Positions 1-7,331 of a stretch of 64,000 nt of DNA are shown here, one piece after another (position 1 is the first letter of the stretch; each line of letters begins with the position of its first letter). The notes below the pieces were generated by a model that made no database searches, had not been told where the DNA came from, and was given only the letters and a program-made list of their open reading frames with translations. Source of the DNA: Hyphomonadaceae bacterium (GTDB lineage Bacteria; Pseudomonadota; Alphaproteobacteria; Caulobacterales; Aquidulcibacteraceae); assembly GCA_019753105.1 (NCBI GenBank), contig JAIELJ010000011.1, positions 1-64,000 on the forward strand. Direction: 5' to 3'. Both the position numbers and the translations under genes were made by a program.

Positions 1-110
1 CGCTGAGCGAAACGCGCAGTATCTCTCATAGAATTTCGGCGCCTTAGCGCGTCAGCTCAGCGTCTCGCCCTTCGGCTTCTGATGAAGCGCGATGTTGCAG
101 ACGCGCGCCC
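1..110. other. Window edge with no supported gene
   Basis: No gene can be supported here. On the minus strand an ATG at 29-27 opens a frame that runs off the window edge, but it has no ribosome binding site and only nine codons are visible. Reading frames on both strands elsewhere in the stretch are short and interrupted. Confidence 0.3.
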
Positions 111-224
111 GTCATCCTGGATCATTCGCTGGAGCAACGCGTAAGCGGATGAGCCGGGATCCAGGGCTTCAAGCTGCGTGTGGGCCCTGGATCCCGGTCC
201 GCGCTGCGCGCAACCCAGGATGAC
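111..224. repeat. Nested inverted repeat (dispersed-type palindrome)
   Basis: The outer arms are GTCATCCTGG (111-120) and CCAGGATGAC (215-224). The inner arms are CCGGGATCCAGGGC (154-167) and GCCCTGGATCCCGG (184-197), an exact 14-base match. The whole unit can fold into one long interrupted hairpin. From memory, this vocabulary (GTCATCC..., CCGGGATCCAGG) is common in dispersed intergenic repeats of alphaproteobacteria. It lies 19 bases beyond the stop of the minus-strand esterase and may also serve as its 3' hairpin. No coding sequence is visible inside. Confidence 0.7.
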
Positions 225-242
225 GGTAGCCACGTTCCAAGC

Positions 243-1277
243 TCAGAACTGCCCCTTCAGCGCCGCCGCCGTTTCACGCGCGATTTTGCGGATGGCCTGC
301 TCCGCAGCCGGCGTAGCGCCCGGGAACGCGACAAAGCCGTGCGGCAGGTACTCGAAGCAATGATATTGCGCCTTCACGCCCGCATCGCTCAGGCGCTCCG
401 CATAAGCCGCGCCCTGATCTTGCAGCATGTCGAAGCCCGCCGTGTAGATCAGCGCCGGCGCCAAGCCGCGCAAATCTTGCGTGCGGATCGGCGAGATGCG
501 CGGATCGCTCGGATCGGCATTATCCGGCAGATATTGCTTCACGAAAAAGTCGATCGTCTCTGCCGTCAGCGGCCATGCATCGGCGAAATCGTGCATCGAT
601 GGCGTTTCGCTCAAAAAGTCGACCGCCGGATAGATCAGCAGCTGCAAGACAGGCGCCTTCGCGCGGCGAAACTCCTGCGCGATGATCGCGGAAAAATGCC
701 CGCCCATGCTGTCGCCGCCGACAGCCGCCTTGCCGACCGGCGCACCATAGCGCGCTGCATTATCGACGGCCCAGCTATAAGCGTGAATGCAATCTTCCAG
801 ACCAGCCGGAAACTTGTGCTCCGGCGCCAAGCGATAATCGACCGAAAGCACCGGCGCGCCCGCCTCCTTCGCGATCAGCGCGCACAGACGGTTGCAGCTT
901 TCGAGCGAGCCGATAACGCCGCCACCGAAGTGAAAATAGACGAGCAACGCAGCTGCGTTGTTGCGCACTGTCGGCAAATAGAGCCGCGCCGGCACCGAAT
1001 GACTGCGGCCGGTGATGTAAATCTTCTCGATGCGCACGCCGCCGACCTTGCCGCCGCCGAACAGCTCCGCCCCGGCATCGGTCTGCGCACGCAGCGCAGC
1101 AACGGACATCGAATCCCAGGGAATCGCGCGCTGACGCGCTTGCGCTTCCAGAAATTGCATGCGCGGATCGAGCGTCATGCCGCGCACGGTGCGGGGCTCG
1201 CCGCCAGACGCCTTGATCAGCGCTTCATCCGAACGCGACAAAGCCAAATGCACGAGCGCCTTGCGCAGCCAGGACAC
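243..1277 (-). CDS. alpha/beta hydrolase, hormone-sensitive-lipase type esterase
   Basis: A 344-residue esterase that should hydrolyse short-chain or activated carboxylic esters in the cytoplasm. It has the HSL-family layout: an oxyanion-hole motif HFGGG near residue 115 (HGGG in most members, with an extra Phe here), the nucleophile elbow GGDSMGG near 190, an acid residue region GFDMLQDQG near 285, and the catalytic His in LPHGF near 313. No signal peptide or membrane segment is seen. It sits 18 bases behind a co-directional TetR regulator, so the two probably share a transcript and that regulator may control it. The physiological substrate cannot be read from the sequence. Confidence 0.88.
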   Translation of the reverse strand: MSWLRKALVHLALSRSDEALIKASGGEPRTVRGMTLDPRMQFLEAQARQRAIPWDSMSVAALRAQTDAGAELFGGGKVGGVRIEKIYITGRSHSVPARLYLPTVRNNAAALLVYFHFGGGVIGSLESCNRLCALIAKEAGAPVLSVDYRLAPEHKFPAGLEDCIHAYSWAVDNAARYGAPVGKAAVGGDSMGGHFSAIIAQEFRRAKAPVLQLLIYPAVDFLSETPSMHDFADAWPLTAETIDFFVKQYLPDNADPSDPRISPIRTQDLRGLAPALIYTAGFDMLQDQGAAYAERLSDAGVKAQYHCFEYLPHGFVAFPGATPAAEQAIRKIARETAAALKGQF

Positions 1278-1295
1278 GCTATTCCACTCCTTAAA

Positions 1296-1916
1296 TCAGG
1301 ACTTCTTCGCAGCACCGGGCAAGCCGTTCAGCAGCAAGCCGGTTACGAAACGCGCAGCCGCATCAACATCGCGCGGATTGCGGCGCAGCATTTCACCGCC
1401 CACTTCTTGGGCCATGCCGATACAGGCGCAAGCGAGATAATCAGCATCGACGTGCGGTGCATCGCCCCGCGCGATCGCCTCCTCCAGACTCTGGCGCACT
1501 TCTTGGTAGACCGCGACCATTTCGGGCGTGTCCATGCGCAGCACGTGCGGGCGCCGTTCATCGATCGGACGGCCTTCGGCGCTATTGTCGGCGAGGATGA
1601 ACTGGAAGTACGCGACGAACGCCGAGTGCAGATAGTCCTCGAAGCTCCTGGCGTTCTCGCGCGACAAACGCAGGATCGGCCGGAAGCGCCGCGCGCCGTC
1701 ATCGGCCAGCGCCTCGTACACTTCCTCCTTCGACTTGAAGTAATTGTAGAACGTGCCCGACGCGAGATCGGTGCCGCGAATGATGTCGCGCACGGTCGCT
1801 GCCTCGTAGCCGAGTTGCGCAAAGACGGCGCGGGCGGCGTCGAGGATGGCTTGGCGGTTTGCCGCCTTGGTCTTCTCGCGCTTGCCGACCGGCTCCAGCG
1901 TTGCAGCGTCGCTCAT
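1296..1916 (-). CDS. TetR/AcrR family transcriptional regulator
   Basis: A 206-residue one-component repressor. The N-terminal HTH is clear: a helix with ILDAARAVFAQLGY, then VRDIIRGTDLASGTFYNYFKSKEEVYEAL. The C-terminal ligand-binding half is divergent, as usual. An in-frame ATG exists at 1970, but the start at 1916 is preferred because GGGAG lies about 7 bases upstream and it begins directly before the conserved region. It heads an operon with the esterase and is divergent from two thioesterase genes. An operator-like palindrome at 1952-1974 lies between them, so autoregulation plus control of the acyl-ester enzymes on both sides is a reasonable inference. Confidence 0.87.
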   Translation of the reverse strand: MSDAATLEPVGKREKTKAANRQAILDAARAVFAQLGYEAATVRDIIRGTDLASGTFYNYFKSKEEVYEALADDGARRFRPILRLSRENARSFEDYLHSAFVAYFQFILADNSAEGRPIDERRPHVLRMDTPEMVAVYQEVRQSLEEAIARGDAPHVDADYLACACIGMAQEVGGEMLRRNPRDVDAAARFVTGLLLNGLPGAAKKS

Positions 1917-1951
1917 ACCCGCTCCCGATTCCCTGGACGCTATAGCGGCAC

Positions 1952-1974
1952 AAAAGTGACGTTTCGTCAATTTT
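1952..1974. promoter_or_regulatory. Putative TetR operator palindrome
   Basis: AAAAGTGACG-TTT-CGTCAATTTT is a near-perfect dyad, 9 of 10 arm positions matching, with the core TGACG-TTT-CGTCA exact. It lies 36 bases upstream of the TetR start and 44 bases upstream of the divergent thioesterase start. On the minus strand one arm contains TTGACG, which could be a -35 element for the regulator gene. Its size and symmetry fit TetR-family operators. Confidence 0.6.
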
Positions 1975-2017
1975 CAACGCCTTGGCGCGGCGCGGGCAGC
2001 GCTGCTAGCACCGGGGC

Positions 2018-2500
2018 ATGAGCGGCGAAACCCATTACGGCGAAGGCGGCGACGTCTTCGAGCGCGTCAAAACCATGATGGAGTGGACGCCGCAGGGCCG
2101 CGCCCTCGGGTTCGAGCTGACCAAGCTCGACGGGGCCAAGGTCGTGGCGCGCGTGCCCTACAGGCCCGAACATGTCGGCGATCCCGAGACCGGCGTGATC
2201 GCCGGCGGCGTTATCACAACCTTCCTTGATCAGATCTCCGGCATGGCGACAGTGCTGGCGATGAAAGAGCCGGCAATGGTCGCCACCATCGACATACGCA
2301 TCGATTACATGCGCGCCGCAACGCCAGGCCGCGACGTGTTCGCCGAAGCGCATTGCTACAAGATCGGCCGCAACGTCGCGTTCGTCCGCGCCATCGCGTT
2401 CGAAGACAGCGTCGACAACCCGATCGCACACGCGACCTCGACCTTCATGGTCAACGCGACGCGGAAGTTCGGCGCGAACCTGCGGGAGAAAAAGAAGTGA
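2018..2500 (+). CDS. PaaI-type hotdog-fold thioesterase (first of pair)
   Basis: A 160-residue hotdog-fold protein, expected to hydrolyse acyl-CoA thioesters. The signature runs from the TGVIAGGVITTFLDQISGMA segment (residues about 57-76; the GG/D region of PaaI/DUF4442-like enzymes) to the strand ATIDIRIDYMRAA near residue 95 and the AEAHCYKIGRNVAFVRA strand pair. The ATG at 2018 gives the normal family length. The next gene is a second hotdog protein whose GTG start overlaps this stop codon, so the two are translationally coupled and may form a heteromer. The gene is divergent from the TetR regulator. Confidence 0.85.
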   Translation: MSGETHYGEGGDVFERVKTMMEWTPQGRALGFELTKLDGAKVVARVPYRPEHVGDPETGVIAGGVITTFLDQISGMATVLAMKEPAMVATIDIRIDYMRAATPGRDVFAEAHCYKIGRNVAFVRAIAFEDSVDNPIAHATSTFMVNATRKFGANLREKKK

Positions 2501-2922
2501 GCCCGCAGGAACGCCTCGCCGCCGCCCTTGCGCGCATCCCGTACGCCACCTTCCTCGGCGTGCGCGCTGAGTTGAAGGGCGACGAACTCACGCTCGTTCT
2601 CCCCTACGCCGATCACCTCGTCGGCAATCCCTTGCTGCCTGCGCTGCACGGCGGCGTGGTGGCGGCGCTGATGGAGCTGACAGCGATCACGCAACTCGCC
2701 ATCGCTTCGAAGAGCGAGAAGTTCCCGAAGACCATCGATGTCGGCTTTGACTATCTGCGTTCAGGCAAGCCCGTCGACACCTACGCCCGCGCCCGCGTCG
2801 TAAAAATCGGCCGCCGCATCGCCAATGTGCAAGCCGAAGCCTGGCAAGGCCAACGCCACGAACCGATCGCGGCGATGCATGGTCATTTTCTTTTGGGCGA
2901 TGAAGAGACTAAGTCGCCCTAG
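2497..2922 (+). CDS. PaaI-type hotdog-fold thioesterase (second of pair)
   Basis: A 141-residue hotdog protein. The start is taken as GTG at 2497, whose last two bases lie in the TGA of the upstream thioesterase. The reading frame is open further upstream, but that part translates as arginine-rich shadow of the other gene. The family segment NPLLPALHGGVVAALMELTA (residues about 43-62) and the strand KTIDVGFDYLRSGKPVDTYARARVVKIGRR match acyl-CoA thioesterases of the PaaI group. Tandem coupled hotdog genes of this sort are frequent in alphaproteobacteria. The substrate is unknown; the neighbouring esterase suggests acyl-ester metabolism. Confidence 0.85.
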   Translation: MSPQERLAAALARIPYATFLGVRAELKGDELTLVLPYADHLVGNPLLPALHGGVVAALMELTAITQLAIASKSEKFPKTIDVGFDYLRSGKPVDTYARARVVKIGRRIANVQAEAWQGQRHEPIAAMHGHFLLGDEETKSP

Positions 2923-3011
2923 TTCAGCACTCCAAACAAGAAGAGCAGGATGATTATCGGCAGTGGAATGCCGATGGCCCAGAGGATGCAACCTTTGCCG
3001 AGTTCTTCCAC
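2919..3011 (-). CDS. 30-residue hydrophobic microprotein
   Basis: A short gene easily missed by ORF calling. It starts with GTG at 3011 and reads VEELGKGCILWAIGIPLP then a run of Ile/Leu/Phe to the TAG at 2919. A strong ribosome binding site GAGGAG lies 8 bases upstream of the GTG. The product is one membrane helix preceded by a short charged segment with one Cys; a Gly-Cys-(Ile/Leu)-Leu-Trp then Ile-Pro pattern recurs, as far as I recall, in small uncharacterised bacterial proteins. It overlaps the end of the convergent thioesterase by four bases and follows the membrane-protein gene by 12 bases, so co-transcription is likely. Function unknown. Confidence 0.6.
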   Translation of the reverse strand: MEELGKGCILWAIGIPLPIIILLFLFGVLN

Positions 3012-3023
3012 GATGCATGCTCC

Positions 3024-3674
3024 TCAAACGCGCGGCGTTGATTGATACGGCAGGCTGTCATCGAGACGCGGACGGCCCTCCCATTTCGGGTGATGCGATC
3101 CAAGCCAGCCGCCGGCGATCGAGCCGGCGAGGCCCAGCGAGAGCGCACCAACGGTCCACCACGAGATCGCAGCGAGCGCATCGGCGGTGTCTTCTGCGGT
3201 GGCCAGATCCGACGCGTTGGCGCCTTGGCCATCCGTCGCGTCACTCAATTCGCCGATCGTCTCAGCGACGCCGGACGGCAGCGCATCGCCGCTCACGGCT
3301 TGGCCAGCTGCGAAGGTTGCAAGCGAAACCGCGATGAACACGGCAAGCGCCCAGACCAGAAAACCCGTGAGCAAACCGCCAAAATGATCGGGATAACGTG
3401 AGCCGCGGGACGCGATATAGGCGCCGATCTGAAATGCGACGAGCTGCGCGAAGATCACATAGAGCCCGCCGCCGATCGAGATCGTCTCGTCCTGCGCGTT
3501 GATCTCGTACGGATTGAACGCCGACGCGCCGATGGCGAGTCCGAGCATGTTCAGCAGGAAGCCGATCGCGATCGCAGCGACTGTTCCCGCTGCAATCGTG
3601 GACCATTGAATGAGCGGGTGCGCGTAATGGCGCCCTGCAATCGTGTAGTCGGGATCAAGCCTGTAGGCGACCAT
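3024..3674 (-). CDS. Polytopic inner-membrane protein of unknown function
   Basis: A 216-residue protein with about four membrane segments: near residues 20-45 (AAGTVAAIAIGFLLNMLGLAIG), 65-85, 95-120 (GLLTGFLVWALAVFIAVSLA) and 170-195. A polar, acidic Ala-rich loop of about 45 residues separates the last two. The N-terminus MVAYRLDPDYTIAGRHYAHP is hydrophilic. An upstream in-frame start at 3767 exists, but ATG 3674 with GGAG 9 bases upstream is preferred. It resembles uncharacterised alphaproteobacterial membrane proteins sometimes labelled PhnA-like; I would not transfer a function. It lies 129 bases after the racemase gene on the same strand. Confidence 0.75.
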   Translation of the reverse strand: MVAYRLDPDYTIAGRHYAHPLIQWSTIAAGTVAAIAIGFLLNMLGLAIGASAFNPYEINAQDETISIGGGLYVIFAQLVAFQIGAYIASRGSRYPDHFGGLLTGFLVWALAVFIAVSLATFAAGQAVSGDALPSGVAETIGELSDATDGQGANASDLATAEDTADALAAISWWTVGALSLGLAGSIAGGWLGSHHPKWEGRPRLDDSLPYQSTPRV

Positions 3675-3803
3675 GAGTGCGCGCTCCGCAAATACCTGCC
3701 CGGTAACGCGGCGCCGTCCATGTTCGTTCCAAGCTTGGGCCACGCCGGTCACGCGACGCGTGCCCACGATGGCAATGGACTGGGTTCCACAGAACGCGAG
3801 GCG

Positions 3804-4493
3804 CTAGTCCGCGAACGCCACCGCGACAGCGCGCGCCACCAGAGCGTCCGTGGAGTTTATGAGCGGCGCTCGCGCGGTCTGCTCGGTCAGAACGAGCGGT
3901 ACTTCTGTGCACGCAGCAACGATGGCTTGCGCGCCTGCCTCACGCAGTGTCTGCGCAAACGCCGCCATGCGCTCGCGCGCCCCCGGCCCCACATCGCCTG
4001 CCTTGATGGCGTAGACCAGGTCCATGAACGCAGCTTGAGCGTCATCGCTGAGAAAAATCGCATCGGCGCCGCGTTGTGCGAACGCGCGCTGATAAAGCCC
4101 GGCATTGCGGCAGCCATCCGCAGCGAGCACGCCGATGCGCGCGCCCGTTATCGCCGTAGCAGCATCCGCTGTTGCTTCAATCATGCTGAGCAACGGAATG
4201 GTCACCGCTGCTTCGATGTCCGGTTGGAACGCGTGCGCCGTATTGCAGGCGATCACCAGAAAGTCCGCGCCCGCCTGCTCCAGCCCGCGCGCCGCAGCTG
4301 CAAGATGCGGTCCGGGCGAAGGTCCAACGCCAGCGATGGCGTCGTTGCGATTGGGGATGCGCGGATTGTTGTCGATGAGGATGCGTAAATGGTCTTGGTC
4401 ATGCTGCGCCGGCGTCGCCGCAACGAGTTTAGCGAAGAGATCGACGCACGCAGCTGGCCCCATGCCGCCGATGATCCCGACAACCTTGGGCAC
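3804..4493 (-). CDS. Aspartate/glutamate racemase family protein
   Basis: A 229-residue cofactor-independent racemase. It opens with the family motif VGIIGGMGP and carries both expected catalytic cysteines: one in ACNTAH near residue 84 and one in ACTEVPL near residue 195. This layout fits aspartate racemase (RacD/YgeA type), which interconverts L- and D-aspartate or related amino acids by two-base proton transfer. The start lies 2 bases beyond the stop of the PLP enzyme gene, so both come from one transcript. With D-cysteine desulfhydrase and IlvE upstream, a role in D-amino-acid turnover is plausible but unproven. Confidence 0.88.
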   Translation of the reverse strand: MPKVVGIIGGMGPAACVDLFAKLVAATPAQHDQDHLRILIDNNPRIPNRNDAIAGVGPSPGPHLAAAARGLEQAGADFLVIACNTAHAFQPDIEAAVTIPLLSMIEATADAATAITGARIGVLAADGCRNAGLYQRAFAQRGADAIFLSDDAQAAFMDLVYAIKAGDVGPGARERMAAFAQTLREAGAQAIVAACTEVPLVLTEQTARAPLINSTDALVARAVAVAFAD

Positions 4494-4495
4494 GA

Positions 4496-5488
4496 TCAGC
4501 TTAAGACCTGCTGGTACGCAAAGAGCGCGGGCGATCCGCCGGTGTGAACGAAGAGCACGCGCTCGCCCTTTTTGAACGCGCCGCGCCGCGCGAGACCGAT
4601 CAAGCCAGCCATCGCCTTGCCGCTATAGACCGGATCGAGCAGCACGCCCTCGAGACGCGCCAGCATGTGCACGGCTTCGATCATCTCGTCGGTCGGCACC
4701 GAATAACCGCCGCCGACCCATTCATCGAGGGCGGTCACGTCCTTCGCCTGAGGCGGCTCGATCTCAAGCAACGCTGCGGTCTCGCGCGCAAGCTTCAGCA
4801 GATTGCCCTCCTGCTCGGCGCGTGGGCGGCGCACGTTAATGCCGGTGATCGGTGCATCGAAGTTCACGCTTCTCGCGCCGACGAGCAAACCCGAATGCGT
4901 GCCGCATGAACCGCTGGCGACGACGATCGCGTCAAAGCTCACGCCTTGCTCGAACGACTGTGCTGCAATCTCGTGGGCGCATGAAACATAACCCAGCGCG
5001 CCTAGCGCGTTGGAGCCGCCGCCGGGAATAATGTAAGCGCGCCGGCCGTCCGCCTCGATCGCCGCCGCGCTCCGTTGCATAGCGGCGTTCAGATCGTCGC
5101 CAGCATTGACCACATCAATCGCCTCGGCGCCGAGCAGACCGAAGAGGAAATTGTTGCCGGTAGCGTCGGCGTTGTAGCTGCCGGGGATACGCTGCTCGAG
5201 CACGAGCCGGCACTTCAGCCCCTCTTTAGCAGCGGCCGCGAGTGTCAGCCGGCAATGGTTCGATTGCGGCGCGCCGACCGTGATCAGCGTATCAGCGCCC
5301 TGCGCCAACGCGTCAGCGACAAGAAATTCGAGCTTGCGCGTTTTGTTGCCGCCAGCGGCGAGACCAAGCAGATCATCGCGCTTGATCCATATCTCCGGAC
5401 CGCCAAGCGCCTCGGAAAGACGCGGCAGCGGTTCGAGCGGTGTGAAATGCGGCGTGTAGCGCCGCCGCGGAAAACGGGCGAGTTGCAT
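4496..5488 (-). CDS. dcyD: D-cysteine desulfhydrase / ACC-deaminase-like PLP enzyme
   Basis: A 330-residue fold-type II PLP enzyme. The Lys that should bind PLP sits in AAGGNKTRKLEFL near residue 51, followed by VGAPQSNHCR near residue 75, both hallmarks of the D-cysteine desulfhydrase/1-aminocyclopropane-1-carboxylate deaminase group. The likely reaction is D-cysteine to pyruvate, ammonia and sulfide. The C-terminal VHTGGSPALFAY segment binds the PLP phosphate in this family. Telling DcyD from ACC deaminase needs active-site comparison; length and context with an Asp/Glu racemase favour DcyD. Co-directional with ilvE, 39 bases downstream of it. Confidence 0.82.
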   Translation of the reverse strand: MQLARFPRRRYTPHFTPLEPLPRLSEALGGPEIWIKRDDLLGLAAGGNKTRKLEFLVADALAQGADTLITVGAPQSNHCRLTLAAAAKEGLKCRLVLEQRIPGSYNADATGNNFLFGLLGAEAIDVVNAGDDLNAAMQRSAAAIEADGRRAYIIPGGGSNALGALGYVSCAHEIAAQSFEQGVSFDAIVVASGSCGTHSGLLVGARSVNFDAPITGINVRRPRAEQEGNLLKLARETAALLEIEPPQAKDVTALDEWVGGGYSVPTDEMIEAVHMLARLEGVLLDPVYSGKAMAGLIGLARRGAFKKGERVLFVHTGGSPALFAYQQVLS

Positions 5489-5527
5489 CGGTTACGTATA
5501 TGGACGAACCCAGCGCGCGCGGCAAAC

Positions 5528-6403
5528 TCAGGCGTTGGCGCGGCGGGTCAGCGCCGAGAAGTCGGCCATAAGTTGCTCAGTCATCGTCGATGGCTTGAAC
5601 ATCTGACCAGCGATCTCGCGCACCGGCGTAATCTCAGCCGCCGACCCGGTGAGAAAACATTCGCTGAACGAGGCCAACTCGTTCGGCCACATCGCCCGCT
5701 CGCGCACTTCGATGCCGCGCTTCTCGGCCAGCTTGATGATCGTCTGGCGCGTCAGGCCGTTCAAAAAGCAATCCGGCGTCGGCGTGTGCAGCACGCCGTC
5801 GCGCACGAAGAAGATGTTGGCGCCCGTGCCTTCGGCGATCTGGCCGCGCCAATCGAACATCATCGCATCGTCGAAGCCGGCATCGTTAGCGGCGTGGCGC
5901 GAGAGCGTGCAGATCATGTAGAGGCCCGCCGCCTTCGAGTTCGCAGGCGCTGTGTCGGGCGCGGGCCGGCGCCATGGCGCGATCATCAGGCGCACGCCCT
6001 TCATCTTGTCGGCGAAGTAATCGCCCCACTCCCAGGCAGCGACAGCCACGTGAACGTCATCGCGCTTGGCGGCGACGCCCATCTGCTCGGAACCGCGCCA
6101 AGCAAGCGCGCGGATGTAGCAATTCTCGAAGCCCTGCTTCTTGACCAGCTCTGCCTTGGCGCGGTCGATTTCTTCGGCGCTGAACGGCAGCTTGAAGCCG
6201 AGTATGTTCGCCGAAGTGTGCAACCGCTCGCTGTGCTCGCGGCTTTTGAAGATGACGCCGCCATAGGCGCGCTCGCCTTCGAAAACGCAGGAGGCGTAGT
6301 GCATGGCGTGGGTCAGCACGTGCACCTTGGCGTCGCGGTGGGGCACGAACGCCCCGTCCATCCACACCCAGCCGTCGCGATCGTCGAAAGACTTTGCGGC
6401 CAT
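5528..6403 (-). CDS. ilvE: Branched-chain amino acid aminotransferase
   Basis: A 291-residue fold-type IV PLP transaminase that converts branched-chain 2-oxo acids and glutamate to Leu, Ile or Val. Family features are the substrate-recognition stretch VHVLTHAMHYASCVFEGERAY near residues 28-48, the EHSERLHTSA motif, and the late EGTGANIFFVRDG and GLTRQTIIKLA segments that hold PLP. It is the first gene of a minus-strand series with the PLP desulfhydrase and racemase. The adjacent divergent OmpR-type regulator is a pairing I recall from several alphaproteobacteria, where ilvE, a MarR gene and an OmpR gene are neighbours; no MarR gene is present here. Confidence 0.93.
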   Translation of the reverse strand: MAAKSFDDRDGWVWMDGAFVPHRDAKVHVLTHAMHYASCVFEGERAYGGVIFKSREHSERLHTSANILGFKLPFSAEEIDRAKAELVKKQGFENCYIRALAWRGSEQMGVAAKRDDVHVAVAAWEWGDYFADKMKGVRLMIAPWRRPAPDTAPANSKAAGLYMICTLSRHAANDAGFDDAMMFDWRGQIAEGTGANIFFVRDGVLHTPTPDCFLNGLTRQTIIKLAEKRGIEVRERAMWPNELASFSECFLTGSAAEITPVREIAGQMFKPSTMTEQLMADFSALTRRANA

Positions 6404-6582
6404 CCGCGGCTCCTCCTGCTAGTTCTATCTTGCCGAGCCCAACCCGTAGGGGGCATGGTTCGGGACTGGTTTTGTGCATATCTTCGGGTCGGCGACATGG
6501 TTGTCAATGAAGCCAGTAAAAGCGCGGAATATCTTGCCTCTCGCTTGGGCATTTCATCAATTTCTTGCCTCGGCACTGCCCT

Positions 6583-7290
6583 ATGAGCCTCAGCCCCGCA
6601 TTCGACGCCCTGGATCGCCAGCCGCACCTGCTGTTGGTGGATGACGACGATCGCATCCGCGACCTGCTCAAGCGCTTTCTCACGCAATCGGGCGCCCGCG
6701 TCTCAGCGGCGCCGGACGCGGCAGGCGCGCGCAAATTGCTCGAGTCGATGGATTTCGACCTCCTGATCCTGGACGTCATGATGCCTGTCGAAGACGGCTT
6801 CTCCTTGGCGGAAAGCGTACGGCGCACATCGAAAGTGCCGATCGTGCTGCTGACCGCGCGCGGCATGCCCGAAGATCGCATCCGCGGCCTGACCATCGGC
6901 GCCGATGACTACGTGCCTAAACCCTTCGAACCCGCAGAGCTTGCGCTTCGCATCAACGCTATTCTCCGCCGCACCATCGCAACACGCGGCGAGACGCCCG
7001 AGACCGTGACGTTCGGCCCCTTCGCCTTCAATGGGGCGCGCGGCGAACTCTCGCGCGAGGGCGCCCTTGTGCGATTGACGGAGGCAGAAGTGGCCTTGCT
7101 GCGCATACTCGCAGCGCGCCCGGGCGAAGTTGTGAGCCGCGAAGAACTCGCCAAACGCACGAGCGCCGGCTTGGAGCGCTCCGTCGACGTGCAAGTCACG
7201 CGTCTGCGGCGCAAAGTTGAAGTCGATGCGCGCGCGCCGATCTATCTGCAGACCGTGCGCGGCGTCGGCTATCGCTTGGCGGCGGATTAG
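6583..7290 (+). CDS. OmpR-family response regulator
   Basis: A 235-residue two-component response regulator. The receiver domain has the acidic pair in LLLVDDDDRIRD, the phosphoacceptor in DLLILDVMMP near residue 62, and the Lys in DDYVPKPF near residue 112. A winged-helix output domain covers about residues 140-235 (EAEVALLRILAARPGEVVSREEL, then SVDVQVTRLRRKVE, VRGVGYRL). ATG 6583 is chosen over the TTG at 6565; neither has a good ribosome binding site, which suggests a leaderless or coupled start. Its kinase is two genes downstream. The pair belongs to the OmpR/EnvZ class and could be the CenR-CenK or PetR lineage; that assignment needs a tree. Confidence 0.88.
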   Translation: MSLSPAFDALDRQPHLLLVDDDDRIRDLLKRFLTQSGARVSAAPDAAGARKLLESMDFDLLILDVMMPVEDGFSLAESVRRTSKVPIVLLTARGMPEDRIRGLTIGADDYVPKPFEPAELALRINAILRRTIATRGETPETVTFGPFAFNGARGELSREGALVRLTEAEVALLRILAARPGEVVSREELAKRTSAGLERSVDVQVTRLRRKVEVDARAPIYLQTVRGVGYRLAAD

Positions 7291-7331
7291 CGGCTAAAGA
7301 TCGCCCGCGAAGCGGGGGAAGGACGTTCGAC

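Noticed and set aside
180-2021. 613-codon open frame on the plus strand
   Set aside because: It is antisense to the esterase and TetR genes, is Arg/Gln-rich without any recognisable motif, and both minus-strand genes have clear catalytic or HTH motifs.
5075-6586. 503-codon open frame on the plus strand
   Set aside because: Antisense to dcyD and ilvE, whose motifs are complete. Only its last 43 codons lie in non-coding DNA and are listed as a separate weak observation.
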